Assembly (NCBI RefSeq): GCF_006716465.1
Contig: NZ_VFPB01000001.1
Location: 326,483-390,482 of the forward strand
DNA: 64,000 nucleotides
Source of the DNA: Pseudoxanthomonas sp. 3HH-4
GTDB taxonomy: Bacteria; Pseudomonadota; Gammaproteobacteria; Xanthomonadales; Xanthomonadaceae
Reading direction: 5' to 3'
Shown piece by piece: positions 47,474 through 55,096 of the stretch (the first letter of the stretch is position 1; every line of letters begins with the position of its first letter). Made by a program: the position numbers and the translations under genes. Below the pieces are notes generated by a model. That model saw only the letters and a list, made by a program, of their open reading frames with translations, was not told the origin of the DNA and did not search any database.

Positions 47474-48931
47474 ATGGACTGGGCGAAGTACCGCACCACG
47501 ACCTTTGACGAACTCATCCAGGCCGATGGACGGCCGCGCCCGGCCGCACGCCGGCTGGTGGAGTACCTGGCGGGCCTGTCCGGCCGCGAGCTGGCCGAAC
47601 GCCAACTCGCCGCCGACGTGGTGGCGCGCGTGCAGGGCATCACCTTCACCGTGTACTCCGACGGTCGCAACGTCGACCGCACGCTGCCGTTCGACCTGAT
47701 CCCGCGCATCATCCCGCTCAGCGAATGGCAGCGCACCGAGGCCGGCCTGAAGCAGCGCATGCGCGCGCTGAACCTGTTCATCGGCGACATCTACGGCAAG
47801 CAGCAGATCGTCAAGGACAAGGTGTTCCCGGCGATGCTGCTGAAGGACTCGGTGAACTTCCGCGAGCAGTGCGTCGGCGTCACCCCGCCGCTGGGCGTAT
47901 GGGCGCACATCTGTGGTTCGGACCTGGTGCGCGATGGCGATGGCACGCTGTATGCGTTGGAGGACAACCTGCGCATCCCGTCCGGCGTCAGCTACATGCT
48001 GGAAAACCGCATGGTGGCCAAGCGGGTGTTCCCGGAGCTGTTCGAGACCAGTTCGATCCTGCCCGTGGACGAGTATCCCAGCCAGCTCTACGACACCCTG
48101 GCCGCGCTGTCGCCACGCCCCGGCAACACCCCCGTCATCGCGCTGCTGACACCGGGCGTGTTCAACAGTGCGTACTTCGAGCATGCGTACCTGGCGCAGG
48201 CCATGGGCATCGAACTGGTCGAAGGCAGCGATCTGTTCGTCGCCGACGACGACTGCACCTACATGCGAACCGTGTACGGCCCGCAACGCGTGGACGTGAT
48301 CTATCGCCGGGTCGATGACCTGTTCATCGATCCGGACGTATTCCATCCCGAGTCCGTGCTCGGCGTGCCGGGACTGATCCGCAGCTGGCGCGCGGGCAAG
48401 GTGGCGCTGGCGAATGCGCCCGGTGCCGGCGTGGCCGACGACAAGGTGGTCTTCGCCTACGTGCCGAAGATGATCAAGTACTACCTCGACGAGGATCCCA
48501 TCCTCCCGAACGTACCCAGCTACCTTTGCCACAACGCGAAGGAGCGCAGGTACGTGCTGGAGAACATCGAGAAGCTGGTGGTGAAGCCGGCGAATGAATC
48601 CGGCGGTTACGGCATGCTGATCGGTCCGCGCTCGACCAAACGCCAGCGCGAGAAATTCAAGGCACTGATCGAGGCGAATCCGCGCAACTACATGGCGCAG
48701 CCCACGCTGGCGCTGTCCACCGCGCCCATCGTGACCAAGCAAGGTCCGTCACCCCGCCACATCGACCTGCGGCCCTTCGTCCTGTCGCGCGAGGACACCT
48801 ACGTCACCACGGGTGGCCTGACCCGCGTGGCGATGGTGAAAGGCTCGCTGGTGGTCAATTCATCGCAGGGCGGCGGCGCGAAGGACACCTGGGTGGTCGA
48901 TCTGTCCGACCATGACGAGGAGGCCGCCTGA
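47474..48931 (+). CDS. Circularly permuted ATP-grasp protein (type 2)
   Basis: A 485-residue protein of the CP-ATP-grasp family. Landmarks: IPRIIPLSEWQRTEAGLKQR, LNLFIGDIYGKQQIVKDK, YALEDNLRIPSGVSYMLENR, LVVKPANESGGYGMLIGPR (nucleotide loop) and DLRPFVLSREDTYVTTGGLTR. The reaction is unknown; ATP-grasp folds usually form C-N or C-S bonds. Overlaps the alpha-E gene by one base. In other bacteria this pair belongs with a transglutaminase and Anbu. Confidence 0.93.
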   Translation: MDWAKYRTTTFDELIQADGRPRPAARRLVEYLAGLSGRELAERQLAADVVARVQGITFTVYSDGRNVDRTLPFDLIPRIIPLSEWQRTEAGLKQRMRALNLFIGDIYGKQQIVKDKVFPAMLLKDSVNFREQCVGVTPPLGVWAHICGSDLVRDGDGTLYALEDNLRIPSGVSYMLENRMVAKRVFPELFETSSILPVDEYPSQLYDTLAALSPRPGNTPVIALLTPGVFNSAYFEHAYLAQAMGIELVEGSDLFVADDDCTYMRTVYGPQRVDVIYRRVDDLFIDPDVFHPESVLGVPGLIRSWRAGKVALANAPGAGVADDKVVFAYVPKMIKYYLDEDPILPNVPSYLCHNAKERRYVLENIEKLVVKPANESGGYGMLIGPRSTKRQREKFKALIEANPRNYMAQPTLALSTAPIVTKQGPSPRHIDLRPFVLSREDTYVTTGGLTRVAMVKGSLVVNSSQGGGAKDTWVVDLSDHDEEAA

Positions 48932-49872
48932 TGCTGTCGCGCGTCGCCGACAACCTGTTCTGGTTCAGCCGCTACGTGCGCCGCGCGGAGAATACCGCGC
49001 GCCTGGTGGGCGTGGGCAGCCAGTTGCAACTGGACATGCCGCGCTCCGTCCGTTTCGCGTGGCGGCCGATGATCGACACTGTCGGCGCCGGGCCGTATTT
49101 CGAGGAATGCCATCCGGGTGCGGGCCATGATGCCGCCGACGTGGACGTGATCCATTTCCTGCTGCTGGACGAACGCAATCCGTCGTCGCTGCGCACCTCG
49201 GTGGATTCGGCGCGCGAGATCCTGCGCAGTATCCGCGACAGCCTGCCGCAGGACGTGTGGGAAGCCATCAACGCCCTGCACCTGTACATCGGTGCGCACG
49301 GCGAGCGCAGCCTGAGCCGGCGCTACCGCATCGAGTTCCTCAATCGCATCATCGATGGCTGCCTGAAGGTGTCGGGTCTGCTCAGCGCGAATGTCAGCCG
49401 CGACATCGGCTACCAGTTCCTGCGCCTGGGCACGGCGCTGGAACAGGCCGACATGACTACGCGCATCATCGACGCCGGCGCGTCGGGGCTGGTGACGCCG
49501 CGCAATGAGGATGACCGCGAGGCCTTCCAGAACATGCAGTGGATGAGCGTGCTGCGCTCGCTGGCCGGCTACCAGATGTTCCGTCGCCACGTGCGTCAGC
49601 GCGTCACGGCCGAACTGGCGTTGCGCTTCCTGCTGCAGAACAACGAGTTCCCGCGCAGCGTGCAGTTCTGCCTGACGCGTGCACAGAGCGTGTTGCCCAC
49701 GATGCCCCCACGCCCCGGCGTGGACCGTCATCTCAACCGCCTGATCGGCATGACCCGCAATGCCGATCCGGTGTCACTCGCGGCACGCAATCCCGCGCCC
49801 TTCATGGACCAGATCCAGGTCCACCTGAGTTCGCTGCACTCGGCGATCGCGGAAGGCTATTTCCACGGGTGA
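48931..49872 (+). CDS. Alpha-E domain protein
   Basis: A 313-residue, nearly all-helical protein. MLSRVADNLFWFSRYVRRAE, with a Glu pair, is the family start, and NPSSLRTSVDSAREILRSIRDS and NMQWMSVLRSLAGYQMFRRH are further conserved parts. Function unknown, but it nearly always follows the circularly permuted ATP-grasp gene; here the two genes overlap by one base. A GAGCGACGT repeat pair begins 12 bases after the stop. Confidence 0.93.
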   Translation: MLSRVADNLFWFSRYVRRAENTARLVGVGSQLQLDMPRSVRFAWRPMIDTVGAGPYFEECHPGAGHDAADVDVIHFLLLDERNPSSLRTSVDSAREILRSIRDSLPQDVWEAINALHLYIGAHGERSLSRRYRIEFLNRIIDGCLKVSGLLSANVSRDIGYQFLRLGTALEQADMTTRIIDAGASGLVTPRNEDDREAFQNMQWMSVLRSLAGYQMFRRHVRQRVTAELALRFLLQNNEFPRSVQFCLTRAQSVLPTMPPRPGVDRHLNRLIGMTRNADPVSLAARNPAPFMDQIQVHLSSLHSAIAEGYFHG

Positions 49873-49883
49873 GGTCTGCTGTT

Positions 49884-50030
49884 CTGCAGGAGCGACGTAA
49901 GTCGCGACCACGGACCCCAAGCGCCTAGGAACTGCATTCATGCAGGAGCACTGGATCATCACTCCTGCGCACGCTTCCAGCGCTGGTCGACACGTCGGGC
50001 GTGCGGTCGCGACTTACGTCGCTCCTACAC
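49884..50030. repeat. Inverted pair of GAGCGACGT palindromic repeats
   Basis: CTGCAGGAGCGACGTAAGTCGCGACC at 49884 and its inverse GGTCGCGACTTACGTCGCTCCTACAC ending at 50030, separated by about 90 bases. It fills the whole interval between the alpha-E gene and the facing Anbu gene. Confidence 0.85.
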
Positions 50031-50041
50031 GATGCGGGAGG

Positions 50042-50872
50042 TTACTGCTGCCCTTGCGCGTCGCCGGGATCCTGCCGCGAGGGTGCGCGACGCGGCGGCA
50101 TCGGTGGCAGCGGGCCGGTGGGGGCTTCGCGTTCCTGCTGCGGTTCCCACGGAAACCGCGGCAGGCTGTGCACGGCCGCTTCCAGCTTGCGCGACCACGT
50201 GTCGTGGATCTCGGCGTACAGCGGCGTGTCCGCTTCCAGCCGTACCTTCTGGCTGATCTTCAGGTCGCCCGTACGCAGCAGCGCCATGTCCACCGGCATG
50301 CCGACCGACAGGTTGGAGCGGATGGTGGAATCCAGCGACACCAGTGCGCAGCGTGCGGCATCTTCCAGCGAGGTCTCGGGCCGGATGATGCGGTCGAGGA
50401 TGGGTTTGCCGTATTTGGATTCGCCGATCTGCAGGTAAGGCGTTTCCGGTGACGTGGCGATGCAGTTGCCCAACGGATAGACCATGTACAGGCCGGGCCG
50501 CTCGCCCGCGATCTGGCCACCGAGGATCAGCGTGGACTGCACGTTGACGCCGCTCTGCTGGGCATCGTCGATCACCCGTGCCTGGCTGGTGACCAATGTC
50601 TCGCCCACGTACTCGGCCACTTCGTAGAGGTGCGAGAACGTACGCAGGCTGCGCGGCGCATGCGGATCATCCACGTCGCGCTGCAGCTTGGACAGGGTGA
50701 GCTGGGTGGTTGCCAGGTTGCCGGCCGACATGATGACGAACACGCGGTCGCCCGGCCATTCGAACACGTGCAGCTTGCGGTACACGCGCACATCGTCGAA
50801 CGAAGCGCTGGTGCGGGTGTCCGCGGCGAAGACCAGGCCTTCGTTGACTTCGATGCCGACGCAATAGGTCAT
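50042..50872 (-). CDS. Anbu (bacterial proteasome homolog) peptidase
   Basis: A 276-residue Ntn-hydrolase of the proteasome-beta fold. After loss of Met1 the N-terminal Thr is the nucleophile (MTYCVGIEVNEGLVFAADTR); mature Asp17 and Lys32 fit the proteasome catalytic triad. LYMVYPLGNCIA and FVIMSAGNLATTQL continue the fold. The last ~40 residues are Pro/Arg-rich and disordered. Substrates are unknown. It faces the ATP-grasp/alpha-E operon. Confidence 0.92.
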   Translation of the reverse strand: MTYCVGIEVNEGLVFAADTRTSASFDDVRVYRKLHVFEWPGDRVFVIMSAGNLATTQLTLSKLQRDVDDPHAPRSLRTFSHLYEVAEYVGETLVTSQARVIDDAQQSGVNVQSTLILGGQIAGERPGLYMVYPLGNCIATSPETPYLQIGESKYGKPILDRIIRPETSLEDAARCALVSLDSTIRSNLSVGMPVDMALLRTGDLKISQKVRLEADTPLYAEIHDTWSRKLEAAVHSLPRFPWEPQQEREAPTGPLPPMPPRRAPSRQDPGDAQGQQ

Positions 50873-50991
50873 GGCGTGTCCGTTGCTGCTGTGCACCACG
50901 ATTCTATGCGTGGCCCCGGGGGTTGGCTAGGGCTGCGGTGCCAATGTGAATCGGCCCGTACAATGACGTGGTTTCCCGCTCCAGGTGCGTC

Positions 50992-52176
50992 ATGCAGGCT
51001 GATCTACCCGTTCCCGACGATGCGGCACAGGCCCATAGCGAGCGCCTGGCTGCGCTGATCCGCACCGAAATCGCGGCAGAGGGCGGCAGCATGCCGTTTT
51101 CACGGTTCATGGAGCGCAGCCTCTACGCGCCCGGACTGGGTTACTACAGCGCGGGCAGTACCAAGTTCGGCGAGGCGGGTGATTTCACCACCGCGCCGGA
51201 AATGGGGCCGTTGTTCGCCAGTTGCGTGGCACAGGCGGTGGCGCCGGTGTTGCAGCAGCTGGGCCCGGAGGCCGGGTTCGTCGAGATCGGCGGCGGCAGC
51301 GGCGCCTTTGCCGAGATCATGCTCAAGCGGCTGCTGGCGCTGGATGCCCTGCCGGCGCGCTACGCGATCCTCGAGCCCAGCGCAGACCTGCGCGAGCGCC
51401 AGCGTGAGCGACTGGAGCAACGCCTGATTCCGCCGGTCTTCGACCTACTCGAATGGCTCGACGGCCCGCCGTCCGAAACCTGGGATGGTGTCCTGTTCGC
51501 CAACGAAGTGATCGATGCCCTGCCGACGCCGCGCTTTACGCTGCGCGATGGCGAAGTGTTCGAGGAAGGCGTGGCGCTGGACGGCGAAGGTCGCTTCGTC
51601 CGCACCGACCGGCCGGCCGACGCGCTGCTCGCCGCCGCCGTGCGCCATGTCGAGCGCTATCTTGAGCAGCCGTTCCCGGACGGCTACCGCTCGGAACTGC
51701 TGCCGCAACTGCCGTACTGGATACAGGCGGTGATGGGAGGCCTGGATCGCGGTGCGATGCTCTTCGCCGATTACGGCTACACGCGGCGCGAGTTCTACCA
51801 GCCTGACCGGGACGACGGCACGCTGCGGGCGTATTACCGCCATCGGGTGCACAACGATCCCTACCTGTGGCCAGGCCTGCAGGACATCACCGCGTCGGTG
51901 GATTTCACCGCGCTGGCGGAAGCCGGCACGCAGGCGGGCTTCGACATGGCGGGTTACACCACGCAGGCCAACTTCCTGCTGGGCAACGGCCTGCAGGAAC
52001 GGTTGGCCGAAGCCGAAGCGCGCGCGGACGAGACCACGTTGTTGCGCCTGCGCAACGAGGCCAAGCGGCTGACCTTGCCCAGCGAGATGGGGGAACGATT
52101 CCAGGTGATGGGTTTTTCGCGCGACGTGGAGTTCGGCGTGGCGTTCCTGTTCAACGACCTGAGCTGGCGCCTGTGA
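50992..52176 (+). CDS. MidA/NDUFAF7-like class I SAM-dependent methyltransferase
   Basis: A 394-residue protein. MPFSRFMERSLYAPGLGYYS and FGEAGDFTTAPEMGPLFASC are the DUF185/MidA signature; FVEIGGGSGAFAEIMLKR is the SAM-binding motif I and VLFANEVIDALP follows. Human NDUFAF7 methylates an arginine in complex I during assembly; bacterial targets are unknown. A TACAAT box at 50959-50964 may be the -10. It overlaps the VanZ-like gene by 4 bases. Confidence 0.92.
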   Translation: MQADLPVPDDAAQAHSERLAALIRTEIAAEGGSMPFSRFMERSLYAPGLGYYSAGSTKFGEAGDFTTAPEMGPLFASCVAQAVAPVLQQLGPEAGFVEIGGGSGAFAEIMLKRLLALDALPARYAILEPSADLRERQRERLEQRLIPPVFDLLEWLDGPPSETWDGVLFANEVIDALPTPRFTLRDGEVFEEGVALDGEGRFVRTDRPADALLAAAVRHVERYLEQPFPDGYRSELLPQLPYWIQAVMGGLDRGAMLFADYGYTRREFYQPDRDDGTLRAYYRHRVHNDPYLWPGLQDITASVDFTALAEAGTQAGFDMAGYTTQANFLLGNGLQERLAEAEARADETTLLRLRNEAKRLTLPSEMGERFQVMGFSRDVEFGVAFLFNDLSWRL

Positions 52177-52565
52177 GCGGGATATTCGCGCTCAAGCCGT
52201 TCCGTCGTCCGCGGCTGTGGCTGCCACTGTGGTTGATGGCGGTCACGACCGTGGTCGTGTTGTCGCTGGTGAACCTGAGTGGATTGCCGCCGGTGCCGGC
52301 AGGTGGCGACAAGGTCGAGCACTTCCTGGCGTACGCACTGCTTTCCGCGTCAGCCGTGCAGCTGTTCGCCAAGCGCCGTGCCTGCCTGCTCGTCGCACTG
52401 CTGCTGGTCGCGCTGGGCATCGGCCTGGAGTTCGCGCAGGGAATGCTGACCAGTACGCGCATGGCCGATCCGCGTGATGCAGTGGCGAACACGCTGGGCG
52501 TGCTGGCCGGCCTGGCGACGATGGCCACCCCGCTGCGCGACCTGCTGCTGCGCCTGCGCGGATAA
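52173..52565 (+). CDS. VanZ-like family membrane protein
   Basis: A 130-residue protein with four helices: LWLPLWLMAVTTVVVLSLVN, then GGDKVEHFLAYALLSASAV, ACLLVALLLVALGIGLEFAQ and the C-terminal VANTLGVLAGLATMA. The DKxEHFxAY pattern is typical of VanZ-like proteins. Start is a GTG that overlaps the methyltransferase stop (GTGA); no other start fits. Function is unknown. Confidence 0.85.
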   Translation: MSGIFALKPFRRPRLWLPLWLMAVTTVVVLSLVNLSGLPPVPAGGDKVEHFLAYALLSASAVQLFAKRRACLLVALLLVALGIGLEFAQGMLTSTRMADPRDAVANTLGVLAGLATMATPLRDLLLRLRG

Positions 52566-52566
52566 A

Positions 52567-52653
52567 GGTGGGAGGGGCTACTGCCCCGATGCTCTTAGGT
52601 CGACATCCCATAGGTTTGACGAAAGGCATCGGGGCCGAAGCCCCTCCTGCGGG
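52567..52653. repeat. Inverted pair of GGAGGGGCT-family repeats
   Basis: GGTGGGAGGGGCTACTGCCCCGAT at 52567-52590 and its inverse GCATCGGGGCCGAAGCCCCTCCTGC at 52626, around a 35-base loop. It separates the VanZ-like gene from the facing GH20 gene. Confidence 0.8.
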
Positions 52654-52663
52654 ATCCTGATGG

Positions 52664-54997
52664 TTACTGGGGCTGCAGCGTGATCCGGTCCAAGACCCAC
52701 ATCTGTGGACGCGTGTCGCCGGTGAAACGCACGCACAGGTCCTGCCTGCCGGTCGTACCGGCGGGAAGTGGCGCCTCGAGATCGAGGAAACCATCGGCGT
52801 CGGGCGCGGCCGGCAACGCCACCGTCGCCAGCGTGCGGCCCGTGCAGCCGCCGCCCAGGATTTCCAGTTCGCCCAATGGCGACTTCGCCGGTTCGAAGTT
52901 GCGGCTGGGCTCGTCGTGCGCCAGCTGGAAGTAGTACGGGATTCTCCCCGCGCGCACCTTGATCGATGCGATGCCGTCCAGATCGGCCTGGTTCCACTGC
53001 CAGCAGGGATAGAAGATGGTGGCGTTGAAGATCGCGCGCTCGCCATCGGCCGGACCATCGTCTTCCAGTCGCAGCAGCAGGCGTCCGGCGTCCGGACACA
53101 CGGCCATCGCTTCGTCGGTGCGCGACAGCAGCGAGGCGGGCGTCAGTTCGAACGTGGACGCAGGTGCCAGCGCACGGCCCTCGGCGAATGCCGCGGCGCG
53201 CACGGTGGCGGGAAGCTTCACGTCCAGCGGCGTCGTGAAGGCCGGTGACGTCGCCTTCGGTTCGCTGCCGTCCGTGGTGTAGCGCACGGCATAGCCCAGC
53301 GGGTTCGACAAGGTGATCTTTGCCGTGCCGGCCTTGCGGTCGTCCTCGGTCGCGATCATGGCTTCGAACGGCGTCTTCGCGTAGCCCAGTCCGATGGCGT
53401 CGTAGCGCTTCAACTGCGCGGGCAGGCGGGCGGTGAAGTTGGCGAAGTCCTTCTTCGCCGCCGGCGTCCAGCCGGTTTCAGCCACGGCGGCCAGGCGCGG
53501 GAACGCGTTGTGCTGCAGCCGGGCGAAGGTGCGCGTGTGTTCGGTCCACAGGTTGGCCTGGATACCGAGGATATGGTGGCGCTGGCTCTCTTCCAGTTCC
53601 GTCGGCACCGGATCGAAGCCGTAGACATCCTGCAGCGTGATCAGGGCCGGACGACCCGGCGGCTCGTTCGGCGAGGCGGTCTGCAGGTAGTCGAGGTACG
53701 TCTTGCTGGAAGGCGACATCACCACGTCATGACCCTGGCGCGCAGCCTGCAAGCCACCCTCGATGCCCCGCCACGACATCACCGTGGCTTCCGGCGGCAA
53801 CTTGGCTTCAAGGATCTCGTCCCAGCCGATCAAGCGCTTGCCGTGCGTGGCGAGATACTTCTCAAGACGTCCGACCAGGTAACCCTGCAGGTCCATCTCG
53901 GTCTTCGCACCCACCTCGCGCATGCGCGCCTGCTCGCGTGCCGAGGCTTCCCACTGGTCCTTCACCGCTTCGTCGCCGCCGATGTGCACGTAGGTGCCGG
54001 GGAACAGCGTGACCACTTCACCCAGCACGTTCTCGAAGAAGGTGATGGTGCCTTCTTCGACATTGACCAGGTTCGGGAACACGCCCCATTCGTTCGACGG
54101 CACCAGCGGCGTGTCGATCGAACCCAGTTCGGGATACGCGGCAATGGCGGCTGTCGCATGGCCCGGCACGTTGATCTCCGGCACCACGGTGATGTGGCGT
54201 TCGGCGGCGTACTTCACCACGTCGCGGATCTGGTCTTGCGTGTAGAAGCCGCAGTAGGGGCGCGGCTCGCCGGTCGTCGGATCCTTGCCGCCGTCGCCGG
54301 CGGGAATGCGGCAGCCGCCGATGTCGGTGAGCTTGGGATACTGCTTGATCTCGATGCGCCAGCCCTGGTCGTCGGTCAGGTGCCAGTGCAGGGTATTGAG
54401 CTTGTGCAGGGCCATCGCGTCGATGATCTTCTTGACGTCATCGACCTGCTGGAAGTGGCGCGCCGGGTCCAGCATGAAGCCGCGCCAGCCGAAGCGGGGC
54501 GCGTCCTCGATATGCAGCGCCGGCAGGGTGACGCCGCTCTTGTCGCCCTGCGTGGCGAGCTGCCACAGCGTTACGGCACCGTAGAACAGGCCGCGTTCGT
54601 CATGCGCCTTCACGGTGACGCCGTCGGGCGTCACGTCCAGGGCGTAGGCCTCGGGATTCTTGTCGGTGGCGTCCGGTTCCAGCACGAAACGGATCGCGCC
54701 CTTGCCTGTGTCCTGCGTGGTCGCCAAGGCCGGGCCACCTGCCGACTGCAGATAGGTCGCGAACTGCTGCGCGACGCGCGTCGCCGCTTCGCCGCTGGCG
54801 GCAAGGCGCGTGTCCGCAGTGATGTCAAAGGCGCCTTCGCCCGTCTGCAGTGCGGCAGGTGCGGGGATCAGTGACGGAGTGATGGGCGCAGAGGTGGTCG
54901 CGTCGGTGTCGTCACCCGCCTTCGGCGTGCAGCCGGTCAGGGCGAGCAGGGCGAAGGCCAGTCCGGCCAGGGCGCGATGGGCGATGGGTCGTTTCAT
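52664..54997 (-). CDS. GH20 beta-N-acetylhexosaminidase lipoprotein
   Basis: A 777-residue lipoprotein (lipobox LTGC near residue 23). A GH20b domain is followed by the catalytic barrel with WRGFMLDPARHFQ, WHLTDDQGWRIEIKQYP and the Asp-Glu pair in VHIGGDEAVK (near residue 340). A C-terminal part after ~530 has strand repeats and a YTTDGSEPKATSPAF motif like chitobiase C-terminal domains. It releases GlcNAc from chitooligosaccharides or glycans. Third gene of the - strand series glk, TonB receptor, GH20. Confidence 0.95.
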   Translation of the reverse strand: MKRPIAHRALAGLAFALLALTGCTPKAGDDTDATTSAPITPSLIPAPAALQTGEGAFDITADTRLAASGEAATRVAQQFATYLQSAGGPALATTQDTGKGAIRFVLEPDATDKNPEAYALDVTPDGVTVKAHDERGLFYGAVTLWQLATQGDKSGVTLPALHIEDAPRFGWRGFMLDPARHFQQVDDVKKIIDAMALHKLNTLHWHLTDDQGWRIEIKQYPKLTDIGGCRIPAGDGGKDPTTGEPRPYCGFYTQDQIRDVVKYAAERHITVVPEINVPGHATAAIAAYPELGSIDTPLVPSNEWGVFPNLVNVEEGTITFFENVLGEVVTLFPGTYVHIGGDEAVKDQWEASAREQARMREVGAKTEMDLQGYLVGRLEKYLATHGKRLIGWDEILEAKLPPEATVMSWRGIEGGLQAARQGHDVVMSPSSKTYLDYLQTASPNEPPGRPALITLQDVYGFDPVPTELEESQRHHILGIQANLWTEHTRTFARLQHNAFPRLAAVAETGWTPAAKKDFANFTARLPAQLKRYDAIGLGYAKTPFEAMIATEDDRKAGTAKITLSNPLGYAVRYTTDGSEPKATSPAFTTPLDVKLPATVRAAAFAEGRALAPASTFELTPASLLSRTDEAMAVCPDAGRLLLRLEDDGPADGERAIFNATIFYPCWQWNQADLDGIASIKVRAGRIPYYFQLAHDEPSRNFEPAKSPLGELEILGGGCTGRTLATVALPAAPDADGFLDLEAPLPAGTTGRQDLCVRFTGDTRPQMWVLDRITLQPQ

Positions 54998-55031
54998 CGG
55001 TGTCCTCGGTAGCGATGGGCACAGCATGCCC

Positions 55032-55064
55032 AAAAAAAAACGGGCCCGGACGGATCCGGGCCCG
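55032..55064 (-). terminator. Strong terminator after the TonB receptor gene
   Basis: On the minus strand a 10-bp stem CGGGCCCGGA / TCCGGGCCCG with a TCCG loop precedes nine T residues. It lies between the receptor and the GH20 gene, so GH20 may need readthrough or its own promoter. Confidence 0.92.
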
Positions 55065-55096
55065 CAGAGGGAGAGTGTTCCCTTACATCGTGCGGC

